This document shows positions 1-5,346 of a stretch of DNA of 5,346 bases, one piece after another. The DNA is taken from positions 1-5,346 of the forward strand of contig JASLRF010000093.1 in NCBI GenBank assembly GCA_030744095.1, given 5' to 3'. Positions within the stretch are counted from its first letter, which is position 1. The number at the start of each line of letters is the position of its first letter. The stretch is from Pirellulaceae bacterium. GTDB lineage: Bacteria; Planctomycetota; Planctomycetia; Pirellulales; Pirellulaceae. The position numbers and the translations under genes were made by a program. The notes below the pieces were generated by a model, which was not told the origin of the DNA, ran no database searches, and was given only the letters and a program-made list of their open reading frames with translations.

Positions 1-94
1 GGCGCTGAATCGGAGTTCTCAGTCTGGAATGCGGCTGCCAGAACGTTCGTCGGTTGACAACACCGGCTGCAGATATTTCGACACGGATGCGCGC

Positions 95-235
95 TCATGA
101 CAAAAAGGACACTACCCGGCTGGGGCGCGATCCGTGGGGGCCGAGATAGAAGTCCTGTCCATCGAGCGTGACGACAGCTTGCCCGGTGGCTTTGTGCTTG
201 CGGTACTTGGGCAGAGAATTTGTCAGACGTGGCAT
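95..235 (-). pseudogene. Truncated integrase-like gene, N-terminal fragment
   Basis: The minus strand reads 46 codons from ATG at 235 to TGA at 95-97. The product starts MPRLTNSLPKYRKHK and continues through GQAVVTLDGQDFYLGPHGS. I recognise this as the N-terminus of the tyrosine-recombinase/integrase-like proteins common in planctomycete genomes, which are normally several hundred residues long. In those relatives the stretch after LGPHG runs on into a segment like SRLEYDRLIGEW; here it becomes SRVVSFLS and stops, so homology appears to end near residue 40 (about position 115). A GGGAG ribosome-binding site (244-248) lies 8 nt before the ATG, so the 5' end is intact and the 3' part has been lost or replaced. 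The fragment has no catalytic domain and cannot be an active recombinase. An ATG at 98 overlaps the stop and opens a frame to the left edge, but that product is not recognisable. The family call is from memory of the motif. Confidence 0.6.
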
Positions 236-260
236 GTGCAGTTCTCCCGTTATTGGTCGC

Positions 261-282
261 CAAAACGGTAGTTACCGTTTTG
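261..282. repeat. Perfect inverted repeat upstream of integrase fragment
   Basis: The arms CAAAACGGTA (261-270) and TACCGTTTTG (273-282) are exact reverse complements separated by GT. The repeat lies 25 bp upstream of the truncated integrase start and 77 bp past the tRNA 3' end. Read as 7-bp arms around an 8-bp centre, the geometry resembles a tyrosine-recombinase core site; read as 10-bp arms, it could be an operator for the integrase gene. The two-base centre is too tight for a full RNA hairpin, and no T-tract follows in either direction, so a terminator is unlikely. Function is inferred; the symmetry is directly visible. Confidence 0.7.
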
Positions 283-359
283 CGCCGTGAGAAACGGGCC
301 GCACTGCCGACCACCGGCAGGTATCACAAACTCTTGATTCGGCAGGATTTAAGTTCTAG

Positions 360-432
360 TGGAGCCGAAGGGGGTCGAACCCTCTACCTCTGCATTGCGA
401 ACGCAGCGCTCTCCCAAATGAGCTACGGCCCC
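360..432 (-). tRNA. tRNA-Ala (anticodon CGC)
   Basis: Read on the minus strand from 432 to 360, the 73 nt fold into a complete cloverleaf. The acceptor stem is GGGGCCG/CGGCTCC, with discriminator A at 360. The D arm is GCTC/GAGC with GG in the loop, the anticodon stem CTGCG/TGCAG encloses loop TTCGCAA, and the T arm is GAGGG/CCCTT with loop TTCGACC. Loop positions 34-36 are CGC, which reads the alanine codon GCG. The third acceptor pair is G-U, the classic identity element for alanyl-tRNA synthetase, independently supporting alanine. CCA is not encoded: the bases after the discriminator read CTA on the minus strand, so CCA must be added enzymatically. A TAAAAT-like -10 (474-479, minus) lies 41 bases upstream of the mature 5' end, but no good -35 accompanies it. 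Confidence 0.96.
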
Positions 433-526
433 TCGCAGGTTGCACCAAGCTGCAGGCTGGATGCGACTACGCCATTTTAGAAGGGGTGGCATCACGCGCC
501 TAGGTCGGCAACGGAAGCCTCGGCCG

Positions 527-1981
527 TCAGGGTTCAAGGCCGATGCTGCGCGTGTAGGCAGCCTGCTGCTTGTCCCGACCCAGCTCGTCCGTAATCTGCT
601 GCCATTTCGTGGCGGCCTCGGCTAGCGCCTTCTCAGCCGGTTCGCCATCGAGCGCACGTTGGACGGCCTGGTCCAGAGCCGCCAGGTATTCTGGCCGTGC
701 TGGGATTCGGACAGACGAGAGCCATATGGACTGGTCTTGCGTGCGACGCAGCAGTTCGCCATATTCCGCTGCCGATCGGTCGCCGAGCTGTGGATTGACC
801 CAACGGCGTGCGCCAGCAATTTGGGAGGTACGAAACAAGGTGGTCGACTTACTGGTCGGGCAGACGATATTACCCAGTTCAGACCCGCCCAGCCACAAGA
901 GCATGGTGTTCGCCGCGGATGAACGGCGTCCCCTGCGGGTCAGCGCTGCCAAACGTCCGGCGCTGGCTAACAATGGCACTGTGGTTACCGCGCCTGCGGC
1001 ACGCGGTTCCCACAGCTGGCTGCGGAAGTTGAAAACATCCGACGATCCTGGCAGTTGAGCGAATCCCACTTGCATCGGCTCGCCGGCGGGTTGACCACCG
1101 TCAGCCGAATCCGCATGGCTCGGCCAAGTAAACGCCATGGCGCAACGACCTGACAGGAAATCACTACGCACCTGAGCGGGGGTTGTGGCCCGCGCCTCAG
1201 CCTCCGATGGTGCGGCTTTGACCAGTCCTTCGAGTGCCTTCACAAACGGAGCTCCATCGATCAGCGGCCGCATATTGCGCAGATCGAACAGTGTCGAATA
1301 CTGGTGCGGATGCCGCACATAGGCAGCGGCCCTCGCCAACAACAGCTGTCCCGCCCAGCCGTCTCCAAGCGGTTCGCGTGCCGCATACCATGGCCCATCC
1401 ACCGGTGGCGTGTGATCGCCCAATTCGTCGCGCTTCGCCAAACGGTCGACGAGTTGTTGGTAGGCACTCCACGTCGTCGGAGGTGTGAGATTGAGCGCCT
1501 GGAAGAGATCCTGCCGATACATCAACGTCAATTGAGGCGAACCCAAAGAAACGGCAAAGGACTTCTTGCCCCAGGTCGTCTCCCCTCGTCGCAACAATTC
1601 AAAGACGTCCTGTTGATTGAAGTTCTCGGACTCCAATACCCGCTTTCCTAAGGGAACGATGCGATCTTGTTCAGCGAATTCGCCGAGTAGTCCGCTTGGG
1701 AAGACCACGACATCCGCTCCCAACGACTCGCCGCCTGCAGCGCGGACGCCGGCGCCGCTGGACCGATGCAATTCAATGGCGGTGTCCGATCGCGCTCGCC
1801 ATTGCCTTTCTATCCCCTCGGCAAGATTGTCGTCGCCGATCACCAGCACGTGCAGTGTCCGTTGGGGGCCTGGCTGGGCCGAATTCGCCGCCGGTTCCTT
1901 TGGCGGGCCACTTGGACATCCCGCGACGACGGGCAGGACAAAAGCAAGCACGAGGGCGGTTGTCGTGAAGGGGGTGTTCAT
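527..1981 (-). CDS. Extracellular solute-binding lipoprotein, family 1 (sugar ABC transporter type)
   Basis: Predicted 484-residue substrate-binding protein of a carbohydrate-type ABC importer, anchored by lipid outside the cytoplasmic membrane. Residues 1-21 form a signal peptide ending in lipobox VVAGC, with the lipidated cysteine at 22, then a Pro/Ala/Gly-rich linker to about 40. RTLHVLVIGDD (41-51) is the first strand of the binding fold. Family landmarks include SPQLTLMYRQDLF (148-160), TPPTTWSAYQQLV (166-178), the hinge-region motif DFLSGRCAMAFTWPS (274-288), and VGFAQLPGSS (305-314). A C-terminal helical stretch (432-468) resembles the usual ending. Length is a little above the common 400-450. 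I prefer ATG at 1981 because it gives a compact signal peptide; an in-frame GTG at 2005 would add eight residues. Neither start has a clear Shine-Dalgarno. It is divergent from xylB, and no permease or ATPase gene is visible, so the substrate is inferred only from its neighbour. No clear terminator was found between 433 and 526. Confidence 0.88.
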   Translation of the reverse strand: MNTPFTTTALVLAFVLPVVAGCPSGPPKEPAANSAQPGPQRTLHVLVIGDDNLAEGIERQWRARSDTAIELHRSSGAGVRAAGGESLGADVVVFPSGLLGEFAEQDRIVPLGKRVLESENFNQQDVFELLRRGETTWGKKSFAVSLGSPQLTLMYRQDLFQALNLTPPTTWSAYQQLVDRLAKRDELGDHTPPVDGPWYAAREPLGDGWAGQLLLARAAAYVRHPHQYSTLFDLRNMRPLIDGAPFVKALEGLVKAAPSEAEARATTPAQVRSDFLSGRCAMAFTWPSHADSADGGQPAGEPMQVGFAQLPGSSDVFNFRSQLWEPRAAGAVTTVPLLASAGRLAALTRRGRRSSAANTMLLWLGGSELGNIVCPTSKSTTLFRTSQIAGARRWVNPQLGDRSAAEYGELLRRTQDQSIWLSSVRIPARPEYLAALDQAVQRALDGEPAEKALAEAATKWQQITDELGRDKQQAAYTRSIGLEP

Positions 1982-2057
1982 GGCGCAAGTACGAATGTGA
2001 ATCACGTTCAGTTCAAACGAGGCGGTCTACGCGTCCCGAGGGAAACGATTTGAAAGG

Positions 2058-2069
2058 CTATGCGCATGG
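2058..2069. promoter_or_regulatory. Candidate regulator-binding dyad, copy 1
   Basis: CTATGCGCATGG matches the second copy at 2129-2140 in 10 of 12 positions. Both have the symmetrical form C-n-ATGCGCAT-n-G. This copy overlaps the -10 and start region of the candidate leftward promoter of the solute-binding protein gene, a position suited to repression. The regulator is unknown and is not encoded in this window. Confidence 0.35.
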
Positions 2070-2095
2070 TAATCCCTGGCGTTGCGTTCGGTCAA
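2066..2095 (-). promoter_or_regulatory. Candidate promoter for the solute-binding protein gene
   Basis: On the minus strand TTGACC (2090-2095, five of six to the sigma-70 -35 consensus) is followed after 18 bp by TACCAT (2066-2071, four of six to the -10 consensus). Transcription would start near 2059, leaving an untranslated leader of about 78 nt to the ATG at 1981. This is a pattern match only; planctomycete promoters are not well defined. Confidence 0.35.
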
Positions 2096-2121
2096 TCATC
2101 GTTCATCGACACACCTGCTGG

Positions 2122-2151
2122 TTGCGGCCGATGCGCATCGACGATTAAAAT
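2122..2151 (+). promoter_or_regulatory. Candidate xylB promoter
   Basis: TTGCGG (2122-2127, three of six to consensus) and TAAAAT (2146-2151, five of six) are separated by 18 bp. Transcription would begin near 2158, giving a short leader of about 27 nt that includes the AAGGAG ribosome-binding site. The dyad at 2129-2140 sits in the spacer, and the inverted repeat 2139-2156 covers the -10. The assignment is a pattern match. Confidence 0.4.
2129..2140. promoter_or_regulatory. Candidate regulator-binding dyad, copy 2
   Basis: CGATGCGCATCG is a perfect 12-bp palindrome lying between the putative -35 and -10 of xylB. It shares the core ATGCGCAT with the copy at 2058-2069, 71 bp away (close to seven helical turns), so the two could be bound on the same DNA face by one regulator. 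The role is inferred from symmetry, repetition and position. Confidence 0.4.
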
Positions 2152-2156
2152 CGTCG
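2139..2156. promoter_or_regulatory. 18-bp inverted repeat, candidate operator over xylB -10
   Basis: CGACGATT (2139-2146) and AATCGTCG (2149-2156) are exact reverse complements around AA. The element overlaps the last two bases of the palindrome 2129-2140 and covers the best -10 hexamer, TAAAAT. This fits a repressor operator better than a terminator, since no T-tract follows. If transcription began further upstream, it could instead form a hairpin with a 6-bp stem in the leader. I cannot assign it to a regulator family. Confidence 0.5.
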
Positions 2157-2172
2157 CAGGTCCGACCACGTT

Positions 2173-2178
2173 AAGGAG
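2173..2178 (+). promoter_or_regulatory. Ribosome-binding site of xylB
   Basis: AAGGAG lies 6 nt before the ATG at 2185 and fixes that start. It is the strongest Shine-Dalgarno among the complete genes in the window; the solute-binding protein and cyclodeaminase-family genes lack a well-placed one. Confidence 0.85.
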
Positions 2179-2184
2179 AAGTGC

Positions 2185-3702
2185 ATGAGTGTTTATCTGG
2201 GAGTCGATATTGGCACGTCGGGAACAAAGACGTTGGCAGTTCGTTGCGACGGGACGATATTGGCCGAAGCCAGCGGCGAATATCCACTGTATCATCCCCG
2301 GCCTTTGTGGAGCGAACAGGACCCGGAAGATTGGTGGCGAACAACGGTCAAGACCATTCGGTCCGTGGTCAGGAAAGCGAAGCTCAAGGCGGCCGACGTC
2401 CGTGGAATCGGCTTGTCAGGTCAGATGCATGGTTCGGTGTTCTTGGATAAACACAATCGCGTTGTCCGCCGCGCGCTGCTATGGAATGACCAGCGGACTG
2501 CCGCTGAATGTGACGAGATTGAACGTCGTGCCGGTGGCCGCGCGCGACTGATCAAGATGGTCGCCAACCCGGCATTGGCCGGTTTTACGGCGCCCAAGAT
2601 TCTATGGCTGCGCAACAACGAACCTCGTAACTTTGACAAGACGGTCAAGGTGCTGCTGCCGAAGGACGATGTGAGGCGTCGCTTGACCGGCGAATTTGCC
2701 ACCGACGTGAGTGACGCCAGCGGGATGCTGTTGCTGGATGTTGCCAAGCGAAACTGGTCCACCAAGCTGCTTTCAAAGCTCGAACTCGATCGCGATTTAC
2801 TAGCGACGTGCTATGAATCTGAGGAAGTCACCGGCAAGCTGACAAAGGCAGCGGCCAAGCTTTTAGGGCTAACCACGGGCTGTCTCGTAGTTGGTGGAGC
2901 GGGAGATTGTGCGGCCAATGGCATTGGGACGGGCGTGGTCAAGAGCGGCATTCTTTCGACATCCATTGGTACGTCCGGCGTCATGTTTGTGCACAGCGAC
3001 CGGATGGAGATTGATCCGCTTGGACGATTGCACACTTTTTGTCACGCCGTTCACGGGAAGTGGCATATGATGGGTGTTTCGCTGACAGCTGGTGGGGCGC
3101 TGCAGTGGTTTGCCGAACAACTTTGCCGAGAGCTTGGGACTCCAAAGAAATCGGTCTACGACGTTCTCAATGCTGAAGCGAGTCAGATCGCGGCGGGTAG
3201 CGAAGGTCTGTTCTTCTTGCCGTACCTCGCGGGCGAACGAACGCCCCACGCCGATCCCGACGCACGCGGCAGTTTTGTCGGACTGACACTGAAGCACACG
3301 CGCGGCCACATGGCGCGGGCGATCATGGAGGGTGTCACGTACGCCATGCGAGACAGTCTGGCGATCATCCAAGAGATGGGTGTGCCCGTCCGGCAGGTTC
3401 GGGTCTCCGGCGGTGGTTCAAAGAGCGCCTTATGGCGGCAGCTACAAGCCGACGTGTTTGGCAAGAAAGTGGTGACGATCAACGCCGAGCAAGGGCCGGC
3501 GTTCGGCGTCGCATTGCTGGCCGCGGTAGGAGATGGCGCTTTCAAGAATATCCAACAAGCTTGCGCTGCCACGATCAGCGAAGTCTCCAAGACTCCGACC
3601 GACAGGGCGGTTCGCCGGGTGTACGATCGCGGTTTTCCCGTCTATCAGCAGCTGTATCGGTCGCTCAAAGCAGACTTCAAGACCATCAGCTCGTTGGGTT
3701 GA
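2185..3702 (+). CDS. xylB: Xylulokinase (FGGY carbohydrate kinase)
   Basis: Cytoplasmic kinase of 505 residues that phosphorylates D-xylulose with ATP to D-xylulose 5-phosphate, feeding the pentose phosphate pathway. The first actin-like domain opens with the phosphate-binding loop VDIGTSGTK (7-15). SGQMHGSVFLD (78-88) carries the Gln-Met-His-Gly sugar-binding motif that marks xylulokinases among FGGY kinases. GGAGDCAANGIG (237-248) holds the presumed catalytic base Asp241. GTSGVMF (262-268) is the second-domain phosphate loop, followed by LAGERTPHADPDARG (348-362) and the C-terminal FGGY signature SGGGSKSALWRQLQADVFG (408-426), which contacts adenine nucleotide. Length is close to the E. coli enzyme (about 484), with no gap or frameshift, so it should be active. 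No xylose isomerase gene is visible, leaving the source of xylulose open; a related ketose or polyol-derived substrate cannot be excluded. It is divergent from a sugar-type binding protein and followed after 60 bp by a same-strand gene. Confidence 0.93.
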   Translation: MSVYLGVDIGTSGTKTLAVRCDGTILAEASGEYPLYHPRPLWSEQDPEDWWRTTVKTIRSVVRKAKLKAADVRGIGLSGQMHGSVFLDKHNRVVRRALLWNDQRTAAECDEIERRAGGRARLIKMVANPALAGFTAPKILWLRNNEPRNFDKTVKVLLPKDDVRRRLTGEFATDVSDASGMLLLDVAKRNWSTKLLSKLELDRDLLATCYESEEVTGKLTKAAAKLLGLTTGCLVVGGAGDCAANGIGTGVVKSGILSTSIGTSGVMFVHSDRMEIDPLGRLHTFCHAVHGKWHMMGVSLTAGGALQWFAEQLCRELGTPKKSVYDVLNAEASQIAAGSEGLFFLPYLAGERTPHADPDARGSFVGLTLKHTRGHMARAIMEGVTYAMRDSLAIIQEMGVPVRQVRVSGGGSKSALWRQLQADVFGKKVVTINAEQGPAFGVALLAAVGDGAFKNIQQACAATISEVSKTPTDRAVRRVYDRGFPVYQQLYRSLKADFKTISSLG

Positions 3703-3762
3703 TCGGTTCGAGGATTTTGTTCTTATTTGCCCGCGTCTCAGTGAGGGCAGTCCACCAAACCC

Positions 3763-4722
3763 ATGTCGATCCTTTACCTACGCGAAACCGACGTTGATCG
3801 CTTGTTGACGATGCCCTGCGCGATCCAAGTGATGGACGAGGCGTTTGGCAGCCTGGCAGGCGGAAGTGCGGACAACGCGCCGCGCGAGCGTGTTCGCGCC
3901 CCTGGTATCGTGTTGCATTCGATGAGTGCGGCCTTGGCTGACCGTCAGTTGGTCGGCTGGAAGCAATACACGACAACCGCACATGGTGCTCGATTCCACG
4001 TTGGGTTGTACGACCAGCAGTCCGGCGAACTGTCTGCCTTGATCGAGGCGGATCGGTTGGGACAATTGCGTACCGGTGCGGTGACGGGACTCGCCGTGCG
4101 ACATTTGGCGGCTGCGGAAGCCGATCAGGTCGGCATGTTTGGGTGTGGCTGGCAAGCCGAAAGCCAATTGGCAGCCGTTGCGACCGTGCGAAATCTGCGC
4201 CGAGCGTTTGTTTTCAGTCGCGACTCTCATCGTCGAAAACAGTTCGCGGAAAAAATGGCGGCCCAGCTAGACATCGACGTGGTTGCCTGCGTCGAACCAA
4301 GTCATGCGGTCGAGGGCCTGCCGATCATCATCACGGCCACCACCAGTCGCGAACCGGTGTTTGACGGCAGGCGACTGGCAGACGGAGCGTTGGTGTGCGC
4401 CGTTGGTTCCAACTGGTTGCAGAAATCCGAATTGGATGCGGAAGTTTTTCGACGCGCTCGGCTGGTCGTCTGTGATAACGTTGCCTGTTGTCGAAAGGAA
4501 GCGGGCGATTTGGTCCAGGCTCAGCAGGCAGGCGTGTTTGAATGGGACGACGCAAAGGAGCTGGCCAACGTGGTGACGGGCAAGATCGTGCGCAACAGCC
4601 TGCAGGACATCGTCGTATTCAAGTCCGTCGGCATGGCGCTGGAGGACGTGGCGATCGGTGGCAAGTTGCTTGATCTTGCTCGGCAACACGGCATCGGCTC
4701 TGTGTTGACAGTCGCCCAGTGA
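3763..4722 (+). CDS. Ornithine cyclodeaminase/mu-crystallin family NAD(P)-dependent enzyme
   Basis: A 319-residue cytoplasmic protein of normal length for this family, which includes ornithine cyclodeaminase, archaeal alanine dehydrogenase, ketimine reductases and pyrroline-2-carboxylate reductases. The N-terminal substrate region contains R43/R45, K67 in VGWKQYT (64-70), and R103 in LRTGAVTGLA (102-111), matching the family's conserved Lys and Arg. A Rossmann fold begins at VGMFGCGWQAESQL (123-136), with a GxGxQA-like nucleotide loop. FKSVGMALEDVAIG (286-299) is the typical C-terminal block. Where ornithine cyclodeaminase has its catalytic Asp (in a GGDCPGKTEL segment), this protein reads GSNWLQKSEL (215-224), with Asn217 at that place. 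This argues against cyclodeamination and for a reductase or dehydrogenase. The substrate is unknown. The start is the first ATG; a GAGGG at 3743-3747 is about 15 nt away, too far for a normal ribosome-binding site. The gene may be co-transcribed with xylB, as no terminator separates them. Confidence 0.87.
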   Translation: MSILYLRETDVDRLLTMPCAIQVMDEAFGSLAGGSADNAPRERVRAPGIVLHSMSAALADRQLVGWKQYTTTAHGARFHVGLYDQQSGELSALIEADRLGQLRTGAVTGLAVRHLAAAEADQVGMFGCGWQAESQLAAVATVRNLRRAFVFSRDSHRRKQFAEKMAAQLDIDVVACVEPSHAVEGLPIIITATTSREPVFDGRRLADGALVCAVGSNWLQKSELDAEVFRRARLVVCDNVACCRKEAGDLVQAQQAGVFEWDDAKELANVVTGKIVRNSLQDIVVFKSVGMALEDVAIGGKLLDLARQHGIGSVLTVAQ

Positions 4723-4743
4723 TGGTGCGCCCTGCGGCTCTAC

Positions 4744-4780
4744 AAAAAAAGCCTGATCGAACTCGAAGATTCGATCAGGC
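4744..4780 (-). terminator. Intrinsic terminator of the minus-strand gene
   Basis: The arms GCCTGATCGAA (4751-4761) and TTCGATCAGGC (4770-4780) pair perfectly over 11 bp around an 8-nt loop. On the minus strand the stem is followed at once by seven T (the A-run at 4744-4750 on the plus strand). It lies 30 bp past the stop codon of the minus-strand gene ending at 4811, as expected for its terminator. The plus-strand exit side is not T-rich, so it would serve the convergent cyclodeaminase-family gene poorly, although the hairpin could still protect that transcript's 3' end. Confidence 0.9.
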
Positions 4781-4810
4781 GTCAATTCATGTGATGGCCG
4801 CTGTTGTGAC

Positions 4811-5346
4811 TCAGTTGCCAATCGGTTCGACATCTGGATCCGCCGATCCAACTCCAACGGGCAGCGGTGTTGAATCGGCATCCACCTGCACGACGACAGG
4901 TGCAACGTCATCATTCTCTTCGTCTTCAGCGGTCGTTGCTTCCGTTGCCGGATCGTCGTTCGCTGCATCGTCGAGGGCCGCATCATCGTCATCTGTTTCG
5001 ACTGGTGTTGGTGCCGGCCGTGGATCCGTTTCCGCAGCCACCGGAGCGGCTGTTTCCGACCCGTTCAGTTTCGTTTCCACGGTTGCTTCTTCATCGTCGT
5101 CAACGGGATCGTCCGCACTGGCCAATCCAACGTTTTCAGTGATGCGATCAAGTGGTGCAGGGTCAACGGTGTACCACTTTTGCCGTGTTTCTTTATCGAC
5201 GGATTCACGCCAGATGGCGAGGATCGTATTGATGTTGATGTGTGGGTTGCCGCGTTCGTTTCCTTCGGCACCGCCTGGCTTTGGAGCGAGCGGTACCCAG
5301 ACCATGTCGATGATCGAGCTGTCTCGCATGTAGGATCCGCCCGTGA
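4811..5346 (-). CDS. Protein with acidic low-complexity C-terminus, partial at right edge
   Basis: I do not recognise the family. The frame stays open to the window edge, reading TGGSY before the first Met (ATG at 5329), so this is probably the C-terminal part of a longer protein; a 172-residue protein starting at that Met is possible but lacks a strong ribosome-binding site. Counting from the Met, residues 1-67 look folded, with MVWVPLAPKPGG (9-20), ININTILAIWRE (31-42) and QKWYTVDPAPLDRI (50-63). From about 71 to the end the chain is dominated by Asp, Glu, Ala, Thr and Pro, with runs such as DDDEE and DDDD. It has no Cys and almost no basic residues there, so it is very likely disordered. 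No signal peptide or membrane segment is visible in this part. Strand choice is supported by the terminator just downstream and by the serine-run composition of the opposite reading, which is typical of the antisense of Asp codons. Confidence 0.72.
   Translation of the reverse strand, partial: TGGSYMRDSSIIDMVWVPLAPKPGGAEGNERGNPHININTILAIWRESVDKETRQKWYTVDPAPLDRITENVGLASADDPVDDDEEATVETKLNGSETAAPVAAETDPRPAPTPVETDDDDAALDDAANDDPATEATTAEDEENDDVAPVVVQVDADSTPLPVGVGSADPDVEPIGN

Noticed and set aside
1..94. Open frames running off the left edge on both strands
   Set aside because: All are under 35 codons, none has a recognisable motif, and competing frames are equally open, so no coding call is justified.
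220..480. Plus-strand open frame of 86 residues across the tRNA
   Set aside because: It reads straight through the complement of the tRNA-Ala gene and has no ribosome-binding site or known motif.
433..526. Possible terminator for the solute-binding protein gene before the tRNA
   Set aside because: Only 4-bp stems could be found and no T-run follows on the minus strand; the gene may read through into the tRNA or end by another mechanism.
570..1058. Plus-strand open frame of 162 residues inside the solute-binding protein gene
   Set aside because: It is a shadow of a clear family 1 solute-binding protein on the opposite strand, with no recognisable motif of its own.
2869..3372. Minus-strand open frame of 167 residues inside xylB
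   Set aside because: It is antisense to conserved FGGY kinase motifs, with no signal of independent coding.
3728..3749. Possible hairpin TGCCC...GGGCA between xylB and the next gene
   Set aside because: It has only five base pairs, a 12-nt loop and no following T-tract, so it is not a credible terminator.
4267..4992. Minus-strand open frame of 241 residues
   Set aside because: It is antisense to the well-supported cyclodeaminase-family gene and crosses the terminator at 4744-4780; composition is not protein-like.
4719..5333. Plus-strand open frame encoding a Ser/Ala/Thr-rich 204-residue product
   Set aside because: It is the antisense of the acidic minus-strand gene; Asp and Glu codons read backwards give Ser-rich strings. 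It also runs through the terminator hairpin and overlaps the cyclodeaminase-family stop.

Overview
The window is ordinary bacterial chromosome of moderately high GC, most likely from a planctomycete of the Pirellula/Rhodopirellula type. The lineage call is an inference. It rests on an integrase N-terminus of a kind I associate with those genomes, a tRNA gene with no encoded CCA, and a very acidic, low-complexity protein tail. No taxonomic marker gene is present.

Layout from left to right. Positions 1-94 hold nothing I recognise. Positions 95-235 (minus strand) carry the first 46 codons of an integrase-like gene that breaks off at a stop. A perfect 10-bp-arm inverted repeat (261-282) lies just upstream of its start, and a tRNA-Ala(CGC) gene follows at 360-432 (minus). 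This corner looks like the remnant of an element beside a tRNA. Positions 527-1981 (minus) encode a lipoprotein-type family 1 solute-binding protein. It is divergent from a FGGY-family xylulokinase (xylB, 2185-3702, plus). The 203-bp gap between them holds candidate promoters in both directions, two copies of a dyad built on ATGCGCAT (one at each promoter), and an 18-bp inverted repeat over the putative xylB -10. Sixty bases after xylB comes an ornithine cyclodeaminase/mu-crystallin family protein (3763-4722, plus), whose substitution at the catalytic Asp position suggests a reductase rather than a true cyclodeaminase. A strong intrinsic terminator (4744-4780) points leftward and closes a minus-strand gene (4811 to the right edge). 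Only the C-terminal part of that gene is visible, including a long Asp/Glu/Ala/Thr-rich tail.

Working model (inference): the binding protein and xylulokinase form a divergent sugar uptake and phosphorylation unit under shared control, with the cyclodeaminase-family gene possibly co-transcribed with xylB. No permease, ATPase, xylose isomerase or regulator gene is in view, so the unit is incomplete here. I see no CRISPR array, intact mobile element, defence system or clearly unprecedented system. The most interesting points are the divergent control region and the degraded integrase beside the tRNA.
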